The notes under the pieces were generated by a model. That model made no database searches. It saw nothing but the letters and a program-made list of their open reading frames with translations, and had not been told where the DNA came from. The position numbers were made by a program, and so were the translations under genes. Shown piece by piece: positions 1-7,877 of a DNA stretch of 9,511 nt (within the stretch, counting starts at the first letter, position 1; the number at the start of each line of letters is the position of its first letter). The stretch is from positions 1-9,511 of the forward strand of contig JAJFJX010000475.1 in the NCBI GenBank assembly GCA_021773655.1, in the 5' to 3' direction. Source of the DNA: Panacagrimonas sp. (GTDB lineage Bacteria; Pseudomonadota; Gammaproteobacteria; Nevskiales; Nevskiaceae).

Positions 1-332
1 GTCGCAGTGAACGTTGATGCGCTAATTTGCTCACTGAATCGACTGACCTCAACATTTTGGAGCAGCAGTTGATTACCGGACTGGAATCGCCAGATAGACC
101 GGTCAGCAGTGTCAGCATCTTCCCGCCCGGTAAAAATGTACCGAGTTGAGCCAACCCGACCTTCTTCGTTCAGCCATACCGACACCGATCCGGTCTTGAT
201 ATCCGACCCATTCCCGCTTGGGGAGAATGAGAAATACTCGTCGTTGTTGAACTCGAAATCAGCAGAGTTCGTGAGGATGACCCCGCCGCCGCCATTGCCG
301 CCCGCTGCGGCGGCACCCAGAGCTAGGGTCAT
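1..332 (-). CDS. Glycine-rich lectin-like phage tail protein (partial, N-terminal 110 codons)
   Basis: The reading frame opens with ATG at 332 and stays open to the window edge, so only the N-terminus is present. It begins MTLALGAAAAGGNGGGG, a small-residue/glycine-rich stretch, then a beta-rich segment with FEFNNDEYFSFSP, GSVSVWLNEEG, YIFTGRED and RSIWRFQSGNQLLLQN. This follows the strand pattern of the concanavalin A/LamG-like modules common in phage tail proteins: a displayed object, a 'W..' strand, a loss of signal in a loop, then 'F....L.....'. Its ATG overlaps the TGA of the upstream fibre gene (ATGA), so it is the fifth member of the tail operon and probably translationally coupled. 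A role in surface glycan binding at the tail tip is inference. Family assignment is from the strand pattern and context, not from a search. Confidence 0.72.
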   Translation of the reverse strand, partial: MTLALGAAAAGGNGGGGVILTNSADFEFNNDEYFSFSPSGNGSDIKTGSVSVWLNEEGRVGSTRYIFTGREDADTADRSIWRFQSGNQLLLQNVEVSRFSEQISASTFTA

Positions 333-3007
333 GCTGCCTTGACGTCCTGTCCGGTGGACTGCTCCAGCACTAGGTCGTTGCCAACGCGGACACCCTGGAA
401 GACGAAGCGGTCAACGGCGTTGGCGGCCGTGGTCAGTGTTGGCACCGTGCCGCCGGCGAAATGGAAAGCAGCGTTCCAACTGCCGGTACGCGAACCGGTG
501 CCATCCTGAACGACGCGGATCGAATAGAAGGCGTCCTCTTGGATATTCAGGGGCGCCAAGAAGGTCGTGTTTACGGTGAGCAACGCCTCGGCGTTCGGTG
601 CCAGCAGCAGATCCCAAGTCGTGTTCGCCGCAACCGTGAGCTGAACCTTCGGGTGGTACTGGCTGCGCGTGACAGCCGTCACCGCGTTGATGTTGGCCGC
701 GTCCGCCAGGATCTTCGCCAGCGCCATCTGAGACACCCCCAGGGGCGCCATGTGGGTCAGCTTGTACGCAGCGCGCTCGGCATAGAGTTCTTCGTCGGAC
801 GCCGTGAGGACCGTTTGCAGGCCCTTGGTGGTGCGGGTCGCCACGCCTTTGTTGACCGTGCCCGTCCAGCCGGCAGGGGTCGCGTCGTCGGTGGTGCGTT
901 CGATGCCGGTGAAGACGTTGATCACGTCCGACTGCATGGCGTAGGTGGTGCCGCTGGCCGCGTCGTAGGAAACATCGATCAGGGTGTCGCCGGCGCTGTT
1001 GAGAAACGCCTGAGCGTTGGCCACGAACAGCGCCTTTTCCGTCTCGTAGGCGAACTTGAAGAAGTCGCCCCAATCGCAATCGGGGCGTGAGGCGCCGATA
1101 TGGAACAACGCCAGGGTGCCATCGGTCAGCGGGTTGGTGCCGGCATGGGTCACACCGAAACGAATGTCGACATCGGCCAGGCCGAAATCGTGGTGGGTCG
1201 ATGCCGTGACCGCGGTCCGCGCAACCTCCTTGTCGTTGATGAACAACCGAATGACGCTCTCAACGGAATCGAAGGCCAACCCGACCATGTAGCCGGTGTC
1301 ATCGGCGGCGAGCGCGGTGGAGTCGACGGTCAGCGCCGCGCCGGTTTCTGGATCCACGGTCACACGCAACCCGGTGCCGGCGATCCACTCGATCAGCATG
1401 ATATCGTCGTTGCCGACACCATCCTGCATATCAAGGATTGTTTGGGTGCCGAGCGCGCCGCTGTCCATTTGCAGCCAGAACTTGGCCATGATGATGGCGT
1501 CTGGATCGGCGCCGAAATCGAAGTCGACTGCGCCGGTGATCGACAGATAGTTCAACGCCGACCAACCGGAATAGCCGTTGATGTCGCCACCGGTGACGAA
1601 CGCTGCCTCGGTGACCGTGCCCGTTTGAACCAGGGTGTTGGCGTTGTTGCTGCGATCGGCCGTCTTGGAGTTGGCCAACCAGATGGCGCGGGCTTCGCCG
1701 AGGCTCCAGCCGGTGTTGGACGCGTTCTCGATCTGGCACATGGCCCAGACTTCTTCGGACGTCACCGCGTTGCGGGCTCTGGGGCCGTGGAAGTTCTTCG
1801 CCAGGGTGAGGCCGTTGCCATCGGCCATGGCGATCATGTCGCCGCCACTGTCCATGGCGACATCGGCGCCAAGACATGGGTTGCTGTCGCTGTTGTTGCC
1901 GAAGACGACTGTATCGGCCCAATCATTGGCGGCGATGGTGTCCAGCGCCACGAACTTCACGTCGTCGCCACCATCGGCGTAGTACAGGCGCCCGGCCATG
2001 ATGGCGACGCCGCCGCCGGCCGTGTTCGATTGAGTGAAGGTCCGGCCGTCCTCCATGATCACCGCGACGGGGCTGGCATCGACTGCGAACATGCACGCCA
2101 CAATCGGGATACGGCCCCCGGTGGCGTGGTTTAGCGGCGGATCGGCCCGATATCCAACCGCAATGCCCTCGATGGTCTCGGTGGCGAACTCGTTGGCGAT
2201 CTCGACCAAGCCGGCCGCCTGCCATTCGAAGACGTGCAAGCCATCGTCGGCACCGACAGCAAACCGCCCCCCAGCTTGCGACTTGCTGACTTCGGTGATG
2301 CCGGTGACGCCCACGTTGGCTTGCGTCAGCCGCGTCAGCTCATCTTCCATGACGTCGTAGATTTCGATCTCGTCCTGCACGAGATCGGCCCGCGCCAGCA
2401 CGGCCATGACCGGCGAGATCGCCGCGCCGGCGACCGCGTCGACCCATTGCGGGTATTCATCGTCGCCGAGCACATAGCAGGCGACACCGCGGACTGCCGG
2501 TGTGTTCTCGGTGGTGACGATCGCGGCGACGGCCGCTGTGAGATTGCCAAGGCCGACCGAGCCGATTGGCGAGCCGGTCCCGCCATCACCTTTGGAGACA
2601 GGCGAGCTGGCCGGCACCGTCGTGTCGCCACCGACGGTGATGGTCCAGTCGGAATGGGTGCCCGAACCAACAACGCTGGTGACGTCGACCGTCATCGTCC
2701 CGGCTTCGCCGTCGAACGCGTCGACCTTGCCCCGCATGTACGTTGTCGTCGGGGCGCTCGTGCGGGCAATGGTGACGTCCTGGCCAACGCCGAAGGCGCC
2801 GAACGGGGCGGTCAGGGTTAAGGATTTCGGTACGGCGGAGACGAGCAGGCTGGTGGTGCTGGTCGCTTTGAGGATGTTTGAGAAGTGAGTGAGGATATCC
2901 AAGAACAGGCCGCCGAATCCCTTAACCGGATCGGCATAGCCATGGTCCTCTAGGTCTTCATTGGTCCGCGTGGTTCCGTTAAAGGTGACAGACCACTCGA
3001 CTGCCAT
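329..3007 (-). CDS. Tail-fibre-like receptor-binding protein, 892 aa
   Basis: A large beta-rich protein, probably a fibre that recognises the host surface. I start it at ATG 3007 (MAVEWSVTF), not at 3031, because a GAGGAG ribosome site lies 8 nt upstream and the ATG overlaps the preceding stop (TGATG). Residues about 55-127 match a phage fibre N-terminal module (FGVGQDVTIAR, YMRGKVDAFDGEAGTMTVDV, GSGTHSDWTI). Residues about 230-450 form a repetitive beta region with display-like phrases (GGRFAVGADDGLHVFEW, GRLYYADGGDDVKFVALD) that could be a propeller. Residues 480-650 are a ConA/LamG-like module (GYSGWSALNYLSI, IRLFINDKEVAR, ALFHIGASR), followed by a helical stretch near 650-670. Residues 810-880 match a common phage fibre C-terminal module (FYSIRVVQDGTGSRTGSW, PTLTTAANAVDRFVF). 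Ends in TGA overlapping the next gene. Tail-fibre class is well supported; the receptor is unknown. Confidence 0.85.
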   Translation of the reverse strand: MAVEWSVTFNGTTRTNEDLEDHGYADPVKGFGGLFLDILTHFSNILKATSTTSLLVSAVPKSLTLTAPFGAFGVGQDVTIARTSAPTTTYMRGKVDAFDGEAGTMTVDVTSVVGSGTHSDWTITVGGDTTVPASSPVSKGDGGTGSPIGSVGLGNLTAAVAAIVTTENTPAVRGVACYVLGDDEYPQWVDAVAGAAISPVMAVLARADLVQDEIEIYDVMEDELTRLTQANVGVTGITEVSKSQAGGRFAVGADDGLHVFEWQAAGLVEIANEFATETIEGIAVGYRADPPLNHATGGRIPIVACMFAVDASPVAVIMEDGRTFTQSNTAGGGVAIMAGRLYYADGGDDVKFVALDTIAANDWADTVVFGNNSDSNPCLGADVAMDSGGDMIAMADGNGLTLAKNFHGPRARNAVTSEEVWAMCQIENASNTGWSLGEARAIWLANSKTADRSNNANTLVQTGTVTEAAFVTGGDINGYSGWSALNYLSITGAVDFDFGADPDAIIMAKFWLQMDSGALGTQTILDMQDGVGNDDIMLIEWIAGTGLRVTVDPETGAALTVDSTALAADDTGYMVGLAFDSVESVIRLFINDKEVARTAVTASTHHDFGLADVDIRFGVTHAGTNPLTDGTLALFHIGASRPDCDWGDFFKFAYETEKALFVANAQAFLNSAGDTLIDVSYDAASGTTYAMQSDVINVFTGIERTTDDATPAGWTGTVNKGVATRTTKGLQTVLTASDEELYAERAAYKLTHMAPLGVSQMALAKILADAANINAVTAVTRSQYHPKVQLTVAANTTWDLLLAPNAEALLTVNTTFLAPLNIQEDAFYSIRVVQDGTGSRTGSWNAAFHFAGGTVPTLTTAANAVDRFVFQGVRVGNDLVLEQSTGQDVKAA

Positions 3008-3864
3008 CAGATAATCTCCTCGACAATCCATTGGGTTCGGTGGTCGTTCAAATGCGCGTATTCAGTCTTGCCGTAATCCTGGAACTTGCAGTAGAGCGAC
3101 TGCCGCGCGGCATTGTCGGTGTCCTCGGGGTTGAGGATGACGATCATGTCGCCGCTCTTGCCCCGGATGCGCCCGATCTCTTGACCGAAGTTATGGGCTT
3201 CGTGGGTGGTGAGATGTTCGAAGGGGATCCGAAAGACGCGGTATTTTATTTCGACGTCTGTGTATGGCTGGCCGCCCCGTGAGCGCGTCGTCCGCGAATT
3301 ATCCTCAAACCCAAATTCAGCGCCGTATTGGAGATTGATGGTGGGTTGGAAGGCGCTCGACACATAGGCCCGACCAGCTTGGAAATAGCTCTTAACGTTG
3401 TTGGCGTCGAAGATCTCGACCCGGACGTATCGGGCGATCTTGCCGGTGTCCCCGATCCAAACGAAGGCAATCGGGCGGAAGTCGGCACTATCCGCGGAAT
3501 CCAGTTTCGAACCCCATGTGAATTCAGCGTATTGCCGCTCGCCAAACGGCTCCGTCGCCCGCCAAATGTCAATCTCGCCGCTGTCATACAAATGCGTCGT
3601 GAACGTCGGGTCATTGCCCACCCGCACCCGCCATTTGGCGAACAGCGAGGCGTTGTGGTGCGGCAGCGCAACCAGCTTTACAACCTGGCTCGTTTTCAGA
3701 TCGGCATCGAATTTTGTCGAGGCGTTGGATGCGTCTGACGTTCGCGCGGGTTCGCTCGGGTCGACGGTCTTGAGATTGTTCAACGGCAGTCCCGCTGCCC
3801 ACGAACCGCCGGTAAGGATTGCGGCGTCCAACAGATTGTCAAACGCGATCGCAATCTTGCTCAT
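3007..3864 (-). CDS. Conserved phage tail-tip protein, 285 aa
   Basis: A protein of the type found beside hub proteins in siphophage-like clusters of Proteobacteria. I recognise the family from its order of motifs, but it has no established biochemical name that I can give. Visible features are LYDSGEIDIWRATEPFGE (93-110), the ARYVRVEIFDANN strand (144-156), GRAYVSSAFQPTINLQYG (164-181), the GFEDNSRT..RGGQPYTD segment (185-203), a helical EHLTTHEAHNFGQEIGRIRG (216-235), and IVILNPEDTD (241-250), ending in WIVEEII. The length is in the usual range. The start is ATG 3864, which overlaps the TGA of the 314-aa gene (ATGA) and has AGGTG 5 nt upstream. A GTG at 3870 would add two residues and is less well placed. 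Its stop overlaps the next gene's ATG. A structural role at the tail tip, with the hub, is inferred from family and position. Confidence 0.8.
   Translation of the reverse strand: MSKIAIAFDNLLDAAILTGGSWAAGLPLNNLKTVDPSEPARTSDASNASTKFDADLKTSQVVKLVALPHHNASLFAKWRVRVGNDPTFTTHLYDSGEIDIWRATEPFGERQYAEFTWGSKLDSADSADFRPIAFVWIGDTGKIARYVRVEIFDANNVKSYFQAGRAYVSSAFQPTINLQYGAEFGFEDNSRTTRSRGGQPYTDVEIKYRVFRIPFEHLTTHEAHNFGQEIGRIRGKSGDMIVILNPEDTDNAARQSLYCKFQDYGKTEYAHLNDHRTQWIVEEII
3016..3021 (-). promoter_or_regulatory. Ribosome-binding site that sets the start of the 892-aa fibre gene
   Basis: On the minus strand this reads GAGGAG and lies 8 nt upstream of ATG 3007. The site falls inside the last codons of the 285-aa gene. 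It decides the fibre start at 3007 over the ATG at 3031, which would lie upstream of this site. Confidence 0.7.
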
Positions 3865-4805
3865 CCCCACACCTGCACAGTGATTTCGTTGAGAGCGGCA
3901 TCTTCGGTCAGCGAGACAACGATAAATTTCTTTCCCGCCGACAGGCCAAAACGGGACGACTGCACCGTCACGACATCGCCGACGGCAACCGCGAACGGCT
4001 CAGACTTGAGGTCGATCTCGAACATGTCGCGGCGCACGCCGTGCAACGCCTGCAGACGTGTCGCCTCGGCATCGGCGTCAGTCTTGAGCTGCAGCGCCGT
4101 GTTGATCCGCCGTTCCTCTGAACCTTTGTGGGCAGCCTCGACCGCCTGGTCGACGGGCGTTTGCGAAGTTCGAAACTCTTGACCGGCAAAAATCTTAAAT
4201 GCTGGCGTTGCAGCGACGTCGATGCCTTCGCCGTTATCAACGGTGTGGTTTTTGGCGTAACCAACGAACGATTGGTTGCTGGGATGGATCACCGGCAAGC
4301 GCCGGATCTCGATGATCTGGGCATCGGTGTAGACGACCGGGGAGACCTTACGCAGCGCTGGAAGCGCCAGGCGCAGGGTGACATCGACCGCACCCGAGCT
4401 GAGTTGCACGATGGCCAGGCGCGGCAGCAAGAACGCAGTATCGGACTCCACCAGCGTCTTGGTGTGGCTGAATGGGGGCTGCATGGCATCGGTGACCGAG
4501 ATATCGGTGTCATGATCGAAGTTGAAGCCGCCGGCGGCATCGCGTTCGGATGTTCGGATGCGAAACGTGTTGATCCCGGTGAGGTCCCCGGCCACGCGCC
4601 ACAGGAAAAAGCTCTGAGCCCATTGCTGGTTGACCGCGGCAACGACGGTTTGGTTTTTCTCCAGGCCGATCAGGCTGACAACATTGTTCGCTGTGCCCGT
4701 CACCCGGAATTCGGCGAAGGTCAGTCCGGCCACGACGCCGAACCCCTCGGACGAAATCTTGAGTCCGTTGCCGTCGACATTCCAGTTGGTCGGGAACCCG
4801 GCCAC
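3861..4805 (-). CDS. Tail hub C-terminal partner with N-terminal beta-sandwich, 314 aa
   Basis: Residues 225-314 look like the C-terminal end of phage tail hub proteins: a helix (ERRINTALQLKTDADAEATRL), then GVRRDMFEIDLKSEPFAVAVGD, VVTVQSSRFGLSAGKKFIVV and ITVQVWG. In the hub proteins I remember, this 'RR..y.v.......l.lGD.V.l..pRfGl..G..f.V......n.....lWG' block closes one long polypeptide whose N-terminal half matches the gene just upstream. The N-terminal 170 residues here are a beta-rich, CBM-like stretch (QSFFLWRVAGD, NTFRIRTSERDAAGG, LPRLAIVQLSSGAVDVTLRLALP). The start is GTG at 4805, overlapping the TAG of the 991-aa gene by 1 nt (TAGTG), with a GGTGG-like ribosome site about 10 nt upstream. 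No other Met or Val start near the N-terminus looks better. The reading as a split hub is inference; a fast-evolving distinct tail protein is the alternative. Confidence 0.78.
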   Translation of the reverse strand: MAGFPTNWNVDGNGLKISSEGFGVVAGLTFAEFRVTGTANNVVSLIGLEKNQTVVAAVNQQWAQSFFLWRVAGDLTGINTFRIRTSERDAAGGFNFDHDTDISVTDAMQPPFSHTKTLVESDTAFLLPRLAIVQLSSGAVDVTLRLALPALRKVSPVVYTDAQIIEIRRLPVIHPSNQSFVGYAKNHTVDNGEGIDVAATPAFKIFAGQEFRTSQTPVDQAVEAAHKGSEERRINTALQLKTDADAEATRLQALHGVRRDMFEIDLKSEPFAVAVGDVVTVQSSRFGLSAGKKFIVVSLTEDAALNEITVQVWG

Positions 4806-7780
4806 TAGATCGGCACCACCGGCGACGTCGGCAGATCGTCGGACTTCTGGTCGGTGGTGAGGAAGTTCTCGACCGTCAGGTCATTGCCGGCGACCGAGAC
4901 GTCCGTACCGAGCGCGGCAACCGAACCGTTGTCCTGGTAATCGAGGTGCCAGCCGTTGGTGCCCATGGCGCCCGTGTAGAGCTTCGGCACCCATGCAGCT
5001 CCGGTCCAGGTCGTGAAGTCGGCAGGGGTTAGGGCTAGACCATCGATCCAATAGGTGTCGGCCAGCACTGCGTTGAGGTGGTCGACATTGAATTCGCGGC
5101 GGCCGAGGAAATGCGGTGCGGCGCGGTTGAAGTGGGTGTCGAAGTTAAGCGGCGGCAGGCCGCTGGCTAGCGGCAGGAGTGTTTCCTGAACCGAGTTGAC
5201 GAAGACCTTGACGCGATCCGCTGCGACGGCTTGCTCGGTGTCGACCGCGACGACGAGGTGCGACCACACGTCCTCGCGAGCAAACTGCGTCGTCGTATCG
5301 ACAACGGGGTATGTGGTTCCGGTATTAAACTGGACGCGGATCCGGTTGGTGTTCTTGATGAAACCGATCCAACTGGCTTCGTCGAACTTTGGATGTCCGC
5401 CCGAAATGGTCCACCACAGATACTCGTTGTCGGCATGGATGTTGTGGCGGCGGAGCCAGGTAGCAAACGTGAACTTGCGCCGATCGCCTTCAACCGACGG
5501 CGTCCGGTGCATGTAGGTATTTGGCCCGTTCGCCGGCGTGCCGGAGCTGCTTTCGCCACCTCGGGTGAAAAGTAGACTGCGCGAGATCGTCGGCACGCTG
5601 ACCGGTGCCGTTTCCTCGAGCGGCGCGCACTGGCCGCCTTCAATGAACGAGGTCACCAGCCGGGATTCCTCAAACATCGGACGGTAAATGCGGAATGTCA
5701 GATCAACCGGGCCCGAGGTGTGGGTCAGTTCCAAGTATGGCGAGATGCCCGTCGTCGCGTCGTCATCTGTGGCGGCGCCCTCGTACAGAAACCGGTTGCG
5801 GGTGCCCGTCGGCGTGATGTTCGGGCCCGTGTGGACCGTGCCGACGGTCGTTCCACCGCTTGGCCACTCGTCGAACCCCAGGCGCATCGCATCGATGTTG
5901 GTGAGATCACCTGAGATCAGCTTGAGATAGACCGACCCGGCGACGAACCGGTCCTCGCCGTAAGGGATAACTGCCGCGGTGACGGCCTGGCCGGTTGTCT
6001 TGATGTAGCTGGTGGGGTCGTCAGTACCGGGCTTGTGCTGCGCGCGGATCGGATGCCCTGTCGAGCCGATAACGGTAGCGGTTGAACCATCACCATCAAC
6101 CTGAGCAATGTCGTAGTCGATGTTGCCGGCGAAGCCACGAGCGGCGAACCAGATACGCCAATAGGTGGAGGTCTCATCGACGACACCGGCCTGTAGGAAC
6201 TCGGCCACGCCGCCAACGCTATTGGAGCCGACCATGCCAGTCTGGGCATCGAACCAGGTAGTGACCGAATTGGTGCCGTCATCGGTGCGCAGCATGTACC
6301 AGCGATGCTCGTCCTTACGGACATAGACCGACTGCACCACAGGTTGAAAGCCAGGGTTGAACACCGCTTGGTCGGAAACCAAAGCCGCGGTGCTGGTATG
6401 CACCATGGCGTCGGCCGACAGGGTGCCATCAGGACCGATACCATCGTTGGGCGTGATCAGCGTGTCAGTCTTGACCCAGGACGCCGCGGTGAAGTCTTCG
6501 GAGTTCGGAATGTGGTTCGTGCGCTCGGTATCGAACGCAATCCGCATATCGCCGGCAGGCGTGCCGTTGAGCCGGACCTCGATATAGTCGAAGTCGTCCT
6601 CGACGCCGACCGAGATGACGTCATGGATGCCGTACCAGGCATTGTTCGGCGCCCAGAATTTCGGATACAGGTTCTGGGCTGCGTCGCCCCCCAGCGATGT
6701 GTCGGTGGTGCGCAGCAGATTGCAGCGCTCGATGCCTTCCATGTCGACGTTGGTGATCGCGTTAGGCCCAAGGATCTCGGTCGCGGTCGTCGGCTCGCTC
6801 AGCAGGCCGATGGTCAGCTGGCCGGTGCGATTGTCGGTCAGGAACCCGCCGCGTGAATTCACCAGGAACGAAAGCTCATCGAGGGTGTTGCTCGGGTCCT
6901 TGACGTAGATCCCGACAATCTCGGGAACGGCGGTCTTGAAGGCGCTAAACGCCAGGGTGTCGAATTCGGTGATGCCACGATATCCACCGACGCGCTGCAC
7001 GATGTCGGAGATCGTGTTGACGTAGACGCCGCCTTCCTTCGACCCCTTGAGATCGACGGTGACTTTCCCATTCGGCGCTGCCGCGAAATCGATGGTGCCG
7101 GCGTTGAGATCGACCGTGTAGTCGGTGTCGAGGACCTGCAGCACGCCTTCGTCGTAGACCGCATCGATGCTTTGGATTTGGCCGTTGTGGACCTGGTAGA
7201 CGAACCCGGTGGAGTCGATCAAAACCGGGGTAACGTTCTTGACTTGACCGAGGGTCTCGGGGATCGGCTTGCCTTCGATATCATCCTCGGCCGAGGTGCC
7301 GTAGATGTCCTGGTGGAAGGCCCGATCCAACTTGAACAGTGACGACTTGACGCGCAGCGAGATCTCTTTGTCGTCAGCCTCGATGGCATCCATGACGCCA
7401 CAGAAGATCTGGTGGAAATTGGTGAGGATGTCGATCTCGCCGCCGATGAAGACGTCGCAGTCGCGGCCGTCGACATAGAGCTGCGTGAGGAAATCCAGCT
7501 TCTCGTCAGCGTTGATGAGAACGGTCTCACCGAAGTCCGGCAGAGCCAGCCCGCCGATCTTTGACCCGGAGAACATCGATCGGCTGTGGGTCAGTGGCCG
7601 CAGTATCCGGCCAGGGATGTGCAAATTGGGAGGTGCCTCGTCCGGCTCGGTCGCAAAGCCCTTATCGGCGTAGTAGAAGGTTTTCTCCGAAAGGGTCTCG
7701 GGATCCCAGGCTTTGAACCGGACGACGAACCGCTTGAAGCTGGACCTGTCGGCAACGAGTTCGGCGAGGGTTGTCGTCAT
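4805..7780 (-). CDS. Tail hub N-terminal half fused to CBM-like and LamG-like lectin modules, 991 aa
   Basis: First gene of the tail operon. Residues about 20-330 match the N-terminal half of a tail hub family: KTFYYADKGFATEPDEAPPN (33-52), the inserted-strand region ETVLINADEKLDFL (85-98), GKPIPETLGQVKNVTPVLID (170-189), VYQVHNGQIQSIDAVYDEGV (194-213), and ISDIVQRVGGY with SNTLDELSFLVNSRGGFLTDNRTGQLTIG (297-325). Residues about 418-595 are a CBM-like module of a phage type (RTNHIPNSEDFTAASWVKT, SVYVRKDEHRWYMLRTDDG, YWRIWFAARG). Residues about 595-720 look like a second copy (SVYLKLISGDL, RNRFLYEGAATDDDATTG). Residues about 750-975 are a clear ConA/LamG-like domain (YMHRTPSVEGDRRKFTFATW, WSHLVVAVDTEQAVAADRVK, VFVNSVQETL, YWIDGLALTPADF, GTNGWHLDYQDNGSVAALGTD). 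ATG 7780 has GGGAGG (7791-7796) 10 nt upstream. It should sit at the tail tip and bind surface glycans; specificity is unknown. Confidence 0.87.
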   Translation of the reverse strand: MTTTLAELVADRSSFKRFVVRFKAWDPETLSEKTFYYADKGFATEPDEAPPNLHIPGRILRPLTHSRSMFSGSKIGGLALPDFGETVLINADEKLDFLTQLYVDGRDCDVFIGGEIDILTNFHQIFCGVMDAIEADDKEISLRVKSSLFKLDRAFHQDIYGTSAEDDIEGKPIPETLGQVKNVTPVLIDSTGFVYQVHNGQIQSIDAVYDEGVLQVLDTDYTVDLNAGTIDFAAAPNGKVTVDLKGSKEGGVYVNTISDIVQRVGGYRGITEFDTLAFSAFKTAVPEIVGIYVKDPSNTLDELSFLVNSRGGFLTDNRTGQLTIGLLSEPTTATEILGPNAITNVDMEGIERCNLLRTTDTSLGGDAAQNLYPKFWAPNNAWYGIHDVISVGVEDDFDYIEVRLNGTPAGDMRIAFDTERTNHIPNSEDFTAASWVKTDTLITPNDGIGPDGTLSADAMVHTSTAALVSDQAVFNPGFQPVVQSVYVRKDEHRWYMLRTDDGTNSVTTWFDAQTGMVGSNSVGGVAEFLQAGVVDETSTYWRIWFAARGFAGNIDYDIAQVDGDGSTATVIGSTGHPIRAQHKPGTDDPTSYIKTTGQAVTAAVIPYGEDRFVAGSVYLKLISGDLTNIDAMRLGFDEWPSGGTTVGTVHTGPNITPTGTRNRFLYEGAATDDDATTGISPYLELTHTSGPVDLTFRIYRPMFEESRLVTSFIEGGQCAPLEETAPVSVPTISRSLLFTRGGESSSGTPANGPNTYMHRTPSVEGDRRKFTFATWLRRHNIHADNEYLWWTISGGHPKFDEASWIGFIKNTNRIRVQFNTGTTYPVVDTTTQFAREDVWSHLVVAVDTEQAVAADRVKVFVNSVQETLLPLASGLPPLNFDTHFNRAAPHFLGRREFNVDHLNAVLADTYWIDGLALTPADFTTWTGAAWVPKLYTGAMGTNGWHLDYQDNGSVAALGTDVSVAGNDLTVENFLTTDQKSDDLPTSPVVPI

Positions 7781-7790
7781 ATTTGACCAC

Positions 7791-7796
7791 CCTCCC
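7791..7796 (-). promoter_or_regulatory. Ribosome-binding site of the 991-aa tail gene
   Basis: On the minus strand this reads GGGAGG, 10 nt from the ATG at 7780. It supports that start and shows the tail operon is translated from its own initiation site rather than coupled to something further right. I do not see a convincing leftward promoter in 7781-7877. Confidence 0.6.
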
Positions 7797-7818
7797 GGCC
7801 GATCTGCACTGACAACTC

Positions 7819-7834
7819 GTAACCCACAGGTTAC
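7819..7834. promoter_or_regulatory. Operator copy 1 (GTAACC-CACA-GGTTAC)
   Basis: A perfect 6-bp inverted repeat with a 4-bp spacer, upstream of the predicted -35 of the toxin-antitoxin promoter. A near-identical element lies 35 bp downstream. Such paired palindromes are typical binding sites for the antitoxin or toxin-antitoxin complex that represses its own operon. The binding protein is inferred to be the HigA-like antitoxin encoded next door. Confidence 0.65.
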
Positions 7835-7843
7835 ATTTTGACC

Positions 7844-7872
7844 TTGACTATGTGTAATCTACAGGTTACACT
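7844..7872 (+). promoter_or_regulatory. Sigma-70 promoter for the toxin-antitoxin operon
   Basis: TTGACT (7844-7849) and TACACT (7867-7872) are separated by 17 bp. The -35 matches the consensus TTGACA at five of six positions and the -10 matches TATAAT at four of six. The expected transcription start, about 6-8 nt after the -10, falls at or next to the A of the toxin ATG (7878), so the message may be leaderless or nearly so. Only AGG at 7863-7865, within the operator, resembles a ribosome site, and it is too far to be convincing. Operator copy 2 overlaps the -10, which fits repression by blocking polymerase. A weaker alternative -35 is TTGACC at 7838-7843. Confidence 0.62.
7854..7869. promoter_or_regulatory. 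Operator copy 2 (GTAATC-TACA-GGTTAC)
   Basis: The second inverted-repeat element matches operator 1 at 14 of 16 positions, with one mismatch between its arms. It lies between the -35 and -10 and covers part of the -10 of the toxin-antitoxin promoter, so a bound protein would block transcription. The 35-bp spacing, about 3.3 helical turns, could let two dimers contact each other. Confidence 0.6.
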
Positions 7873-7877
7873 AGCTC

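Noticed and set aside
1100..2134. 344-codon open frame on the plus strand, and the similar long plus-strand frames at 461-1090, 2234-2821 and 4128-4808
   Set aside because: They lie opposite strongly supported tail genes, have low-complexity arginine/glycine/valine-rich products and no recognisable motifs. They are expected by-products of high-GC coding sequence.
3008..3031. Upstream ATG at 3031 for the fibre gene
   Set aside because: It lies upstream of the strong GAGGAG site that points to ATG 3007 and would add MDCRGDYL, which is read from the end of the previous gene.
3865..3870. GTG start for the 285-aa tail-tip gene
   Set aside because: It adds only two residues. The ATG at 3864 overlaps the preceding stop and is better placed after AGGTG.
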